Assembly: GCA_028873965.1 (NCBI GenBank)
Contig: JAPPMU010000049.1
Location: 104,972 to 168,971, forward strand
Length of the DNA: 64,000 bases
Origin: Chloroflexota bacterium
GTDB lineage: Bacteria > Chloroflexota > Dehalococcoidia > Lucifugimonadales > UBA3495
Direction of reading: 5' to 3'
Shown here one piece after another: positions 1 to 7,220 of the stretch (its first letter is position 1; each line of letters begins with the position of its first letter). The notes below the pieces were generated by a model. The model did not search any database, was not told where the DNA came from, and was given only the letters and a program-made list of their open reading frames with translations. The position numbers were made by a program, and so were the translations under genes.

Positions 1-21
1 TTTCCCATGCGGTTGAGACAT

Positions 22-48
22 AAAAAATCCCGACCCCGAAGGGACGGG
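22..48 (-). terminator. Intrinsic terminator of the T-box leader
   Basis: On the minus strand CCCGTCCC-TTCG-GGGTCGGG forms an eight-pair stem with one mismatch and a TTCG loop, followed by six T residues. It is the terminator half of the T-box switch and competes with the antiterminator formed by the AGGGTGGTACC element just upstream. Confidence 0.85.
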
Positions 49-318
49 TTGTGATTCCCGCGGTACCACCCTTCTTTTCCGCGCTCCGCTCATTGCCTGG
101 AATATCCGCGGCGAGCGCTCCACGCGAAACTCTTTGTACACAGCCGTTATCGGAGCCGACCCGCTCGCCCTACTCACGCTATCGTCCCCGTATCAAGCAT
201 GGGGTGACGTTGCTTCAGCCGAGACGCTCCGGGGCGAGTTCAGCAATTCGGGCCCCCGACTTCCACCAACCGTCGGTTCTCTATGCGGCCTTCCCCGCCT
301 ACTACTCCCCATCACCGC
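22..318 (-). promoter_or_regulatory. T-box leader RNA (tRNA-sensing riboswitch)
   Basis: Read on the minus strand, the leader contains the diagnostic T-box sequence AGGGTGGTACCGCG (59-72), followed by a terminator hairpin and a T run. Stem I hallmarks lie further upstream: GGGGAGTAGTAG near the 5' end and a distal-loop segment of the AGAGAACCGACGGTTGGTGG type around 257-283. T-boxes bind uncharged tRNA and switch the downstream gene on; here the controlled gene lies beyond the left edge, most likely an aminoacyl-tRNA synthetase or an amino-acid gene. The stretch GAACTCGCCCCGGAG at about 222-237 resembles the specifier side of stem I; CTC (leucine), followed by a purine, is the best reading but is uncertain. 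A family-B-like palindrome (about 188-213) lies inside the leader between stem I and the antiterminator. Confidence 0.9.
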
Positions 319-334
319 GATTTAACTGCGGGAT

Positions 335-363
335 ATGCTATCACCCGCCCCAAACGGTGTCAA
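335..363 (-). promoter_or_regulatory. Sigma-70-type promoter for the T-box transcript
   Basis: Minus strand: TTGACA (-35), a 17-base spacer, then TAGCAT (-10). The expected start lies about 8-10 bases downstream, immediately before the GATGGGGAGTAG start of T-box stem I, so promoter and leader fit each other. Confidence 0.7.
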
Positions 364-402
364 CGAACTGCTCGCCCTGAGCCATTGCGCCGGCGCTTGC
401 CT

Positions 403-666
403 TCACCGATACGCATCGCTGCGGTGCTGAACGCGGTGTACGGTGACACGGCGGTTGGCACGGTCGAGTTCGTAGATGGCCCGGTAGTCGCCTCTGCGGA
501 GGCGAAACTGGCCGCGATAGCGGGGGTCTCTCAACGCATGGTGGCGCACCGCATCGACATTCTCCGCCATGCGGGTCAGCGCGGATCGCATCTCCTGAGC
601 TACCGTTGCATCCAGTCTGGACAACTCCCTTTCAGCCGTTTCCGTAAATTCCAGCGAATAGGCCAC
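403..666 (-). CDS. RelE/ParE-family toxin (mRNA interferase-like)
   Basis: 87 residues with the RelE/ParE layout: an N-terminal helix beginning AYSLEFTETAERELSRLD, then FRLRRGDYRAIYELD and a basic C-terminus ending VHRVQHRSDAYR. RelE toxins cut mRNA in the ribosomal A site, ParE toxins hit gyrase; the basic RxGDYR and HRS.AYR segments favour a RelE-type fold but do not decide the target. The start overlaps the stop of the antitoxin-like gene at 666-1127, the usual coupled antitoxin-toxin order. It is a close paralogue of the toxins at 1156-1425 and 2581-2841, all of which end HRS(D/E).Y. Confidence 0.88.
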   Translation of the reverse strand: MAYSLEFTETAERELSRLDATVAQEMRSALTRMAENVDAVRHHALRDPRYRGQFRLRRGDYRAIYELDRANRRVTVHRVQHRSDAYR

Positions 667-1127
667 TAGTCCAGTCCCAGCCGGCGGAACACTTCTTCCG
701 CCGGTATGGTTTTGCCCGCCGCCGCTTCAGCTATGGACTGGTCCAACCCCGCCAAAAATTCCTCAGTGAACTCCAGCCCCTCATCAGGGTCGCCAATCAG
801 GTCTTCTCCTACTTCTCCGACGATATAATGTATCCACCACTGAAAGTCGGCTACCGGAAGATCGGACACTTTTTGCGCCATTTTGGGCGATACGCCGGTT
901 CCGTCAGTGGCTGCCGTCAAATGGGAATCGTCCGGCGGATGGACGAGTTCGGAATCATCCGCCCCGCCCCCTGGCTCAGTTTCCGGGACTGCGCCCTGGC
1001 ATGGTTCCTGCTGATCAGACGCGCAACCCACTATCTCGGCAAGAGATGCCGTAACGGTTTCGCGGAGCAGCGCCACCAACTCCGCGATAGTCAAGTCGGC
1101 TACCGTTTGCGTTGCTTCTGTTGTCAT
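666..1127 (-). CDS. Antitoxin-like partner of RelE toxin
   Basis: 153 residues, no enzymatic motif. Three parts are visible: an N-terminal helix (LTIAELVALLRETVTASLAE), a low-complexity acidic middle, and a C-terminal block with WWIHYIVGEVGEDLIGDPDE followed by a helix and IPAEEVFRRLGLD. The DPDEGLE block and the end AGKTIPAEEV..RLGL recur in the antitoxin at 1403-1888 and at the C-terminus of the restriction enzyme at 2838-6101. It is coupled to the downstream toxin by overlapping stop and start codons. The C-terminal block is presumably the toxin-binding part; this is inferred from its conservation next to RelE toxins. Confidence 0.75.
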   Translation of the reverse strand: MTTEATQTVADLTIAELVALLRETVTASLAEIVGCASDQQEPCQGAVPETEPGGGADDSELVHPPDDSHLTAATDGTGVSPKMAQKVSDLPVADFQWWIHYIVGEVGEDLIGDPDEGLEFTEEFLAGLDQSIAEAAAGKTIPAEEVFRRLGLD

Positions 1128-1155
1128 AGCGCCTTTGTCCTTAAGGTTGATTGCC

Positions 1156-1425
1156 TCAGTACACTTCGCTGCGGTGCCCGATTGATTCCACCACTATTCG
1201 GCGGTTCTCCCGGTCGATGGTGTACAAAGCCCGGTAATCGCCAACGCGCAACCGGAACTCGCCCGCGTGCGGGCCGGTGAGAGCGATGTGCCGGACTGTC
1301 TCGCAGTTTTGAGCCAACCGCCGCAACCCGGCCATAACCCGCCGCTCCACCGACGGATCCAGACGCGACATATTGGATCGAGCGGTGCGCGAGAGCTCCA
1401 GTCTATACATCATCGGGCCACTCAA
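1156..1425 (-). CDS. RelE/ParE-family toxin, second copy
   Basis: 89 residues. It shares the RelE core with the gene at 403-666: YRLELSRTARSNMSRLDPSV, FRLRVGDYRALYTIDRENRR and the C-terminal VESIGHRSEVY. Its start lies inside the 3' end of the upstream antitoxin gene (23-base overlap), so translation is probably coupled. The first four residues (MSGP) could be a false extension; the second ATG, giving MMYRLEL, is an equally good start. Together with 1403-1888 it forms a tandem duplicate of the first toxin-antitoxin module, diverged enough that the two pairs probably no longer cross-inhibit. Confidence 0.88.
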   Translation of the reverse strand: MSGPMMYRLELSRTARSNMSRLDPSVERRVMAGLRRLAQNCETVRHIALTGPHAGEFRLRVGDYRALYTIDRENRRIVVESIGHRSEVY

Positions 1426-1888
1426 GCCCCACTTCTTTCGCCACCTGCGCCGCGGGTATCGTTCTGCCGGCCGCTATATCCGCCGCCGACCTTTCCAACT
1501 GTTCCTGCGCCCAGGCGCTCAACTCCAGACCCGCGTCCGGGTCGCCGATCAACTCTTCCCCCACTTCATCGACGATGTAATAGACCCACCATTCCAGATC
1601 GTCAACCGACAGGTCGCTCACCTTGCGCGCCATTTTTGCTGCAACTGCGGCTTCATCGTCCACGATCCGAACCCGCGAACCGGTCGCAGGATGGGCCGCC
1701 TTGGAGCCATCCGCTCCGGCCTCCGGCCCCGCAGCTGCGCCCGCGTCCGGGCGCGGCTCCAGCTTGGCGTCGGGGTAGCCTACGATCCCGCCCAAGGCTT
1801 CGGCAACGGTTTCCCGGAGCAGTGTCAGCAACTCCGCCAACGTCAATTCGCCCGTAGTTTTCGGTGTCGGCGTGGTTTCAGCGGTCAT
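1403..1888 (-). CDS. Antitoxin-like partner of second RelE toxin
   Basis: 161 residues, paralogous over its whole length to 666-1127: N-terminal LTLAELLTLLRETVAEALGG, an alanine/glutamate-rich linker, then DLEWWVYYIVDEVGEELIGD, DPDAGLEL and AGRTIPAAQVAKEVGLEW. No classical DNA-binding fold is evident by eye, although many antitoxins autoregulate. The gene overlaps the toxin downstream by 23 bases, whereas the other pair overlaps by only a few bases, so the duplicated junctions have drifted. Confidence 0.75.
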   Translation of the reverse strand: MTAETTPTPKTTGELTLAELLTLLRETVAEALGGIVGYPDAKLEPRPDAGAAAGPEAGADGSKAAHPATGSRVRIVDDEAAVAAKMARKVSDLSVDDLEWWVYYIVDEVGEELIGDPDAGLELSAWAQEQLERSAADIAAGRTIPAAQVAKEVGLEWPDDV

Positions 1889-1958
1889 AATTGCCCCTCG
1901 CTTTGCTATAGCACATTGTCCAGCGCACCTATTGTAGCGGGAATGACGCCGGACGGAA

Positions 1959-2305
1959 TCAGAACAGAGCCCTCACCGCGGCCAGGATTTCCGCGGTTTT
2001 GGCGTCGGTGAGGCGGGCGACGGTATTGCCGAATCTGCTTTCGGCAAAGGTAGCCAGCCGGTCCGGGCGCACTTTGCTGTCCGGGTACAAACTTCCGGCC
2101 ACCAAATCAGCCGCGCTGATGGGTATCGCCCTGCGGTGCGCTATCGGGCTTCAGGGCTTGTGCAAAGTCATTGTCAGAAGCAGGATTTGCCGGATTTTGA
2201 GATTTTCAGGATGTTCGTAAATCCCGAAAATCCTCTAATCATGGTAATCCTGCTTCTGACAATTCCCGCCGGGATAGACTTTGCAATGACGATATCGCCA
2301 ACCAT
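1959..2305 (-). pseudogene. Broken MazF/PemK toxin gene interrupted by a repeat
   Basis: Minus-strand pieces of one MazF/PemK-type endoribonuclease gene. The 5' piece starts ATG two bases after the upstream stop and reads MVGDIVIAK, the family's N-terminal strand. After a family-A palindrome the reading resumes with IPISAADLVAGSLYPDSKV and RPDRLATFAESRF, the typical MazF C-terminus ending LAAVRALF and a stop. The central 50 or so residues are missing, and an in-frame stop sits just before the C-terminal piece, so the toxin is dead. The upstream small gene at 2308-2535 fits as its orphaned antitoxin. Confidence 0.75.
2171..2262. repeat. Family A palindromic repeat (inside mazF remnant)
   Basis: Arms TTGTCAGAAGCAGGATT and AATCCTGCTTCTGACAA face each other with about 55 bases between them. 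Outside the arms GCAAAGTC (left) and GACTTTGC (right) also match in inverted orientation, so the palindrome is longer than its core. There is no transposase gene; it looks like a miniature non-autonomous element. Confidence 0.9.
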
Positions 2306-2307
2306 GG

Positions 2308-2535
2308 TCAGTCTCTCTGCTCACGGATGTCGGGCAACGAGGCTAACCAGGCCTGGTATTCAGGATCATTATCGGATTCATCATAGTAGGAGTTGAAGGC
2401 TTCCAGCGCCATGGTCTCCCACTCGTGCTTGTCCCGGTTGTCGAACAGCATCAGGTGGCCATCTTCCCAAAGGAATTGCCCGGGCCGCTGCCCGAACTCA
2501 CCGGGCGCAACCCGGTCGAAATCCATGCCCTGCAT
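2308..2535 (-). CDS. Small acidic protein, probable MazF antitoxin
   Basis: 75 residues, acidic, ending NSYYDESDNDPEYQAWLASL and DIREQRD. A GGAG sequence eight bases before the ATG supports this start. The stop is two bases from the ATG of the mazF remnant, and proteins with a W..M.LEA....Y....PEY pattern are often found directly upstream of MazF/PemK toxins. With the toxin broken, this would be an orphan antitoxin still on the transcript of the restriction-RelE cluster. Assignment rests mainly on position. Confidence 0.55.
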   Translation of the reverse strand: MQGMDFDRVAPGEFGQRPGQFLWEDGHLMLFDNRDKHEWETMALEAFNSYYDESDNDPEYQAWLASLPDIREQRD

Positions 2536-2580
2536 AATCGCTTCTCCAATGAAGCGACGCCTTTGCGCCGGCGCTCGCCG

Positions 2581-2841
2581 TCACCGGTACGCCTCGCTGC
2601 GGTGCTGGACCCGTAGAATGATTATTCGTCGGTTGGTATGGTCGAGATCGTACCTGACGCGGTAGTTCCCTACCCGCAGCCGGAACAGGCCGCGGTATTG
2701 GCCGGTCAAGGCCTGATGCGGCCACGTTTGGGCTGACGCTGCCATTTCGCAGATTCTGCGCCGCACTCGCTGTTCTACTGGGGGATCCAGGCCGGATAAG
2801 TCGGTTTCGGCGCGGTTGCTGAACTCCGCGTCATAGGTCAT
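2581..2841 (-). CDS. RelE/ParE-family toxin coupled to restriction enzyme
   Basis: 86 residues: YDAEFSNRAETDLSGLD at the N-terminus, FRLRVGNYRVRYDLDHTNRR in the core and LRVQHRSEAYR at the end, the same signature as the toxins at 403 and 1156. Its ATG overlaps the stop of the 1087-residue restriction enzyme (four-base ATGA overlap). No separate antitoxin gene precedes it; instead the last 50 residues of the restriction enzyme carry the DPDEGLEL and AGR..MP.E motifs of the stand-alone antitoxins. It may therefore be neutralised by, or regulate, the restriction enzyme. That link is inferred, not shown. Confidence 0.85.
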   Translation of the reverse strand: MTYDAEFSNRAETDLSGLDPPVEQRVRRRICEMAASAQTWPHQALTGQYRGLFRLRVGNYRVRYDLDHTNRRIIILRVQHRSEAYR

Positions 2842-5800
2842 GGATAGAGGCCGCGCTCTTTGAGGTCTTCCTTCAGGCGGGCGAAATCCTCATCGGGCAT
2901 GACAGAGCGGCCGGCGGCTCGCACTTCCTGCTCGTACTCCAACAACTCCACCAATACCTCGGGACGCAACTCCAGCCCCTCGTCCGGATCAATCTCCGTC
3001 CACCTATCCAACTCGTAATCCGTAATCCGATACGTCTTCACGCTCACCGTGCACACCCGCCGCAGCAGGTCGATGACGCGCTCCTTGTGGTCGGCGAAGC
3101 GGTAGGTGTTGAAGCGCTCGCGGATGGTGGGGTCGCGGGGCTTGCGTTCCTTGTACTGGTCGAGGACCCACTCCAGGGCGGAACGGCTGCCCAGCTCGTA
3201 CCACCACGCCTCATTGGGGACGCCGGCCAGCGTGGTCTGCTCGTCCAGCCGGATGATGCCCCGCTCCTTATCCGCCCGCAGTATCACCCTCGGATTGCGC
3301 CTATCCCCTTCATCCCGTTTATCCCGTTCATCCCTGTCAATTTCCACCCGCTCCAGAGGCCACGGCTCGGCCGTCTCAAAGCCCAGGTGCAGGTCCAGCA
3401 GTTCCCGACCCTTGCCGGCCCACCACGCGAAATCCTGCTGGAAATAGACTCGCGGAAACTCCCGCCGCAGGTCGATCTCGAACCGCTGGCGGTAGGCGGG
3501 GTCGTGGAGCATGGCGTACACGTAGGCGAAGATGTCCTCGGCGGTGATGCCGTCGTCGCCGTAATGCTCGCGGAACCGGCGCAGACCCCACTGGGTGATG
3601 TTGCTGACCCGCTCGCCGTCGGGCGTGTAGCGGTAGAGGGGGAGGCATTGGTTGTCGCCAACGAAATGCAGGTCAACCAGTTTGTTTGATGCCAAGACGT
3701 AGAAAGACCGATACCTGGCAGCGAAATTGATTGTTGGGTTATCTACAATTTGCTGGTGCGGGAAAATTTGAGGCATCTGATAGCGGCGATGGGTAACGAT
3801 GGGCGCGTAGTAGCAATGTTTGGCAACGAATGGCCGGTACATGGCACGGGTCATATTTGCGGTTGAAAAATGCACTGCATCGCCTTGCACCAGATGGCTT
3901 TCCAGTTCGGATGTCCATTTTATGGACCTGTCGATCCAATCACCTAAAGCAGTGGGGGCCGGCTTTTCTTTTTCATACCGTTGCAGTTCTTCCCTATACA
4001 CATTTGAAAAGAACAGCACTTTGTTCGAGAGGGCGTCGAAATCGAAATCGTAAGTCCATTCATCACGGTTAGTGGCGATACCAAGCGAGAACAACCCGAA
4101 CACCGCCTGCTCATCAGCGGCCGTCTTGGCCAGTTTGGTCTCTCGGTTGGCAAGCGGCAGCAATTCCTCAAATCGGCTATTGGATTGGTCAAGCCAGTAG
4201 GACTTCGAATCGGGAACGATACTTTCAAACCCGATGCTGTCCAGCGGGGCATCACGCAAATAGGCCAGTTTTTCCGAAGCGAGTTCGGCATCCTCGCGTC
4301 GTGCGTAATGGATGTTGCACTCGCCCATCTTGGCCTTTTCGCGCACGAAGAAACCGATGGCGACGCCGGTTTGTATGCCGAACACGTTGTGAGTAGTGCC
4401 GGATATTTTCGGGTTGCGTCGCACGTCCGAACCAAGGTCGAGCACATAAATATCGGTGAATTCCTGCGCCGCTAGCTGTCGAAAACCGTCATCTTGCCGA
4501 GTATCCAGATAGGCCCGATTGGTGATAAAGCCGATGATGCCGTCGTCGGCCAGGCGGTCCGACGCCCAGCGGATGAACCGCTTGTACATGTCGTACTGCT
4601 TGGTCTTCTGGGCGGTGCTGGCGGCGATGTAGGTCTCGCTGATGCGGCGGTCGATGGCGGGATACTCGCGGTTCTTGTTGTTGTCGTTCTCGTTCTGCTG
4701 GTTGGCGTTGTAGGGCGGGTTGCCGATGATGACGGAGATGGCCTTTTCGTTCTGCTCCTGGACGCGGATCCAGTTCTCCTCGGAGACGCCGCCCAGGTTG
4801 AAGGCGCCCTGGCGGGTGACCGCGCCGCCGCTGGCGCCCTGCCAGTCCATGTTGTCCAGGGTGTCCACGAAGCAGAGGTTGGGGAACTCCAGGTAGCGGC
4901 CGGTGCGCTCCTTGTAGGTGTACTCGATGTTGAGGTTGGCGATGTAGTAGGGGAGGATCGCCACCTCGTTGGCGTGGATCTCGTTGCGGTACTTGTACTC
5001 CAGGCGGTCGGCGGGCAGGTGGTTGATGAGGCCGGTGATGAAGGTTCCGGTGCCGGTGGCCGGGTCGAGAATCTGCACGTTGTCATCGGCCAGGGTGCGC
5101 CCGAAGTGCTTCTGCAGCAGGTGGTCCGTGCCGCGGATGATGAAGTCCACGACCTCGTTGGGGGTGTACACCACGCCCAGGCGGTCGGCGGCGGCAGGGT
5201 TGTAGGCCTGATAGAAGTCCTCGTAGATGGCCTTGAGGAACTGCTGCTTTTCGGCGTAGTCGGCGATCTCGTCGGCGGCGCGGCCGATGGCGCCGTAGTA
5301 GAGGCGGAGGCGGTCGATGGCCTCGCGGCGGGCGTCGCCGGTGAAGAAGGTGCTCTCCAGGGCGTCCAGCTGGCGGGCGACGTTGTTCTCGCGGTGGAAC
5401 TGGTCCTCGGCGAAGACGCGCAGGAAAATGTCGCGGGTGAGGATGTGCTGCAGCAGCATCTCGCGCACGTCGGCGTCGGTGACGTCGGGGCTGATGGTCT
5501 GGCGGCAGAGGCTCAGGAAGAGGGCGGCGGCGGCCTGGTAGTCGGCGTTGCCGGCCTCGGCGTCGGCCACGGCCTCGCGGAGGCTCTCGAGGACGGCGGG
5601 CAGGTCGGCCTTGAACTGCTGGCGGGCCTGCCGGAACTCTTCGATTTCGGGCAGCTCGTAGTCCAGGAAGCGGCGGATGAGGCGGTGCAACTCGCCCGGG
5701 CGGGACATGTCGACGCGCATGGCGACGTTGCCGTTCTGGATGAGCACGGCGGTCTGGGAGTCCTCGAAGAGGATGTTGTCCCGGGGGTAGCCGCGGTTGA

Positions 5801-6101
5801 ACTTGGCCTGGATCTCGGCGTCGAGGTCGTCGTGGGTGTCCTTGGCCTCCCAGTAGCCGCGGGCCATGCGGAGGGAGTCCTTGACGGTGCCGTCGGGCCG
5901 TATCCCCGTTCCAGTCGAGCGGGAGGAGCCCCCGGCGTCGAGCTCGTCGACGAGGGCGAGCTTCTCGCGGTGGTCGCGGCAGTAGGAGTCGAGGCAGACG
6001 GCGAAGGCGCGGCGGATGCTCTGCTCGTTGTCGGAGCCGCCGAACTCGCGGAAACGCTGAAGGTCGGCGTGGTAACGCTCGATGTGGGGGTGGGAGGGCA
6101 T
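2838..6101 (-). CDS. Single-chain restriction enzyme-N6 adenine methylase with antitoxin-like tail
   Basis: 1087 residues. The N-terminus has a PD-(D/E)XK nuclease pattern (RPDG at 68-71, EAK at 85-87 in GYWEAKDTHDDLDAE). A helical linker leads to an adenine methylase with motif I LDPATGTGTF (about 345-354) and motif IV NPPY (461-464), then a long target-recognition-like region. This matches the nuclease-methylase half of type ISP/IIG enzymes; no helicase motifs are present. Residues about 1036-1087 (DPDEGLEL, then AAGRSVMPDEDFARL and ERGLYP) resemble the C-terminus of the RelE antitoxins at 666-1888. The toxin gene downstream overlaps its stop. Bases 3302-3337 contain direct repeats encoding the RDERDKRDEGDRR stretch. 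Exact restriction type and sequence specificity cannot be told from sequence. Confidence 0.88.
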   Translation of the reverse strand: MPSHPHIERYHADLQRFREFGGSDNEQSIRRAFAVCLDSYCRDHREKLALVDELDAGGSSRSTGTGIRPDGTVKDSLRMARGYWEAKDTHDDLDAEIQAKFNRGYPRDNILFEDSQTAVLIQNGNVAMRVDMSRPGELHRLIRRFLDYELPEIEEFRQARQQFKADLPAVLESLREAVADAEAGNADYQAAAALFLSLCRQTISPDVTDADVREMLLQHILTRDIFLRVFAEDQFHRENNVARQLDALESTFFTGDARREAIDRLRLYYGAIGRAADEIADYAEKQQFLKAIYEDFYQAYNPAAADRLGVVYTPNEVVDFIIRGTDHLLQKHFGRTLADDNVQILDPATGTGTFITGLINHLPADRLEYKYRNEIHANEVAILPYYIANLNIEYTYKERTGRYLEFPNLCFVDTLDNMDWQGASGGAVTRQGAFNLGGVSEENWIRVQEQNEKAISVIIGNPPYNANQQNENDNNKNREYPAIDRRISETYIAASTAQKTKQYDMYKRFIRWASDRLADDGIIGFITNRAYLDTRQDDGFRQLAAQEFTDIYVLDLGSDVRRNPKISGTTHNVFGIQTGVAIGFFVREKAKMGECNIHYARREDAELASEKLAYLRDAPLDSIGFESIVPDSKSYWLDQSNSRFEELLPLANRETKLAKTAADEQAVFGLFSLGIATNRDEWTYDFDFDALSNKVLFFSNVYREELQRYEKEKPAPTALGDWIDRSIKWTSELESHLVQGDAVHFSTANMTRAMYRPFVAKHCYYAPIVTHRRYQMPQIFPHQQIVDNPTINFAARYRSFYVLASNKLVDLHFVGDNQCLPLYRYTPDGERVSNITQWGLRRFREHYGDDGITAEDIFAYVYAMLHDPAYRQRFEIDLRREFPRVYFQQDFAWWAGKGRELLDLHLGFETAEPWPLERVEIDRDERDKRDEGDRRNPRVILRADKERGIIRLDEQTTLAGVPNEAWWYELGSRSALEWVLDQYKERKPRDPTIRERFNTYRFADHKERVIDLLRRVCTVSVKTYRITDYELDRWTEIDPDEGLELRPEVLVELLEYEQEVRAAGRSVMPDEDFARLKEDLKERGLYP

Positions 6102-6123
6102 GGTGAATTGGTCAACGGCTGCG

Positions 6124-6747
6124 TTAATTCACGCTCTCTTGTAGGCCTCGTGTTACCCGCGCTGGCAGCACGAACAGAATTTCAGCCAAAGCCAGGGCGA
6201 AATCCAGCGACCTTTGTGCTTCCTCAGTAGTCGGGAATTGGGCGCTTTCATCAGCGTGCCTCTGGTCATTTGCATCCAGTCTCACCTGGTGCGCCCAGGT
6301 AGCCATATCGTCCGTGATAAGGTGACCATCCGCAGCGTCTTTAATGCGCTGGTAAAGGCTACCGTCCTTATACCCTTTGGCTTTGAGCATCGCGTCAACC
6401 GCACTGGCGGCAAGCATTACCGCTCCTGACGGTGCGTGAAGGGAATCCTTGCATTGCTGCAAGTAGTTCCTGGCAGCATCGTCTATAGAGTCGTCAAGAT
6501 TTTCGTCGCTTGGGTAGGTTTCCAAGCGTATCAGCTCTCCATAAGGATCATCTCCCCAAGCGGTAGTAACAACACCACCGCACCTGGCACAGTGATAAAA
6601 ACCCCATTGACGGCGATCCCTTCTTACTGAGTCTGCGGTTTCAATCCCCTGGAACTTCTCCAAATTCGGGGTTGCAACCCTGCAATGAGGGCACCGATCA
6701 AGTTCCAGTTGCCTCGGTGTAAAAGGCGCATTTGAGTCAAGGATCAT
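6124..6747 (-). CDS. DUF4145 domain protein with zinc-ribbon cysteines
   Basis: 207 residues. CPHC (about 19-22) and CARC (about 54-57) make a treble-clef or zinc-ribbon pair. The C-terminal half (AVMLAASAVDAMLKAKG, then LITDDMATWAHQVRLDAND and RHAD) matches the DUF4145 pattern, a HEPN-like helical domain often fused to or next to restriction subunits. It lies 23 bases upstream of the restriction enzyme on the same strand. It is bracketed by the enzyme's start and a second copy of that start (6784-6822), which suggests insertion into the operon. A defence accessory role is inferred from context. Confidence 0.75.
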   Translation of the reverse strand: MILDSNAPFTPRQLELDRCPHCRVATPNLEKFQGIETADSVRRDRRQWGFYHCARCGGVVTTAWGDDPYGELIRLETYPSDENLDDSIDDAARNYLQQCKDSLHAPSGAVMLAASAVDAMLKAKGYKDGSLYQRIKDAADGHLITDDMATWAHQVRLDANDQRHADESAQFPTTEEAQRSLDFALALAEILFVLPARVTRGLQESVN

Positions 6748-6783
6748 AGGTTTGGGTTCTCCGTAGGATGTCTACTGCGTTAG

Positions 6784-6822
6784 TTACCGCTTATAACGCT
6801 CGATGTGGGGGTAGGAGGGCAT
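6784..6822 (-). pseudogene. Duplicated first codons of the restriction gene
   Basis: Minus strand reads MPSYPHIERYKR then stop, against MPSHPHIERYHADL at the start of the restriction enzyme. The DNA GCTCGATGTGGGGGT.GGAGG is nearly identical at 6084-6103 and 6799-6818. This is a short leftover of the 5' end of the enzyme gene, displaced when the DUF4145 gene arrived between it and the intact copy. Confidence 0.8.
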
Positions 6823-6920
6823 GGCGACGTGATTGCAATGAATGATTGAAGAGGTCGGCCGGCGATAGCATAGTACACTATAACCGCTAAACTACTGAAA
6901 GCCGCGCGCTGGAGGCAGCC

Positions 6921-7220
6921 ATGTCGACCGACAGCAAAATCCCGGGCGTCGAAATTCCCTACGCTGAGCAGGAACGCCGCGCCCACGTGATTTACGAGGC
7001 CAAGATCCGCCCCAAGATGACGCCGTCCGACGAGGACAAATACGTGCTGATTGATATTCTCACCGGAGACTATGAAATCGGTGAAAACGAAGCTGTCCTG
7101 ACGCGCCTACTGCGGGAGCGACGGCCCGAGGCGGTTATGCACTGCATTCACCGTCATCAATCGCGCTTCGGGCGCGTTCGCAGTCCCCACCGCCTTCGCA
7201 AGACGGAGGAAAGTCGCTGA
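6921..7220 (+). CDS. Small conserved partner of aspartic protease (cassette 1)
   Basis: 99 residues. The core reads YEAKIRPKM, then KYVLIDILTGDYEIGENEA, a pattern shared with the genes at 14515-14802, 15392-15667 and (weaker) 54890-55207. It has no known catalytic motif. GGAG seven bases before the ATG supports the start. The stop shares one base with the start of the protease gene (TGATG), so the two are co-translated. In other bacteria proteins with an IYE..IRP and GDYEIG motif commonly precede clan AA proteases; their role is unknown. Confidence 0.8.
   Translation: MSTDSKIPGVEIPYAEQERRAHVIYEAKIRPKMTPSDEDKYVLIDILTGDYEIGENEAVLTRLLRERRPEAVMHCIHRHQSRFGRVRSPHRLRKTEESR

Noticed and set aside
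4494..6230. Open frame of 578 codons on the plus strand opposite the restriction gene
   Set aside because: Its protein is a Val/Gly/Leu-rich shadow of the GC-rich minus-strand gene, which has all methylase and nuclease motifs; no ribosome site or recognisable domain.
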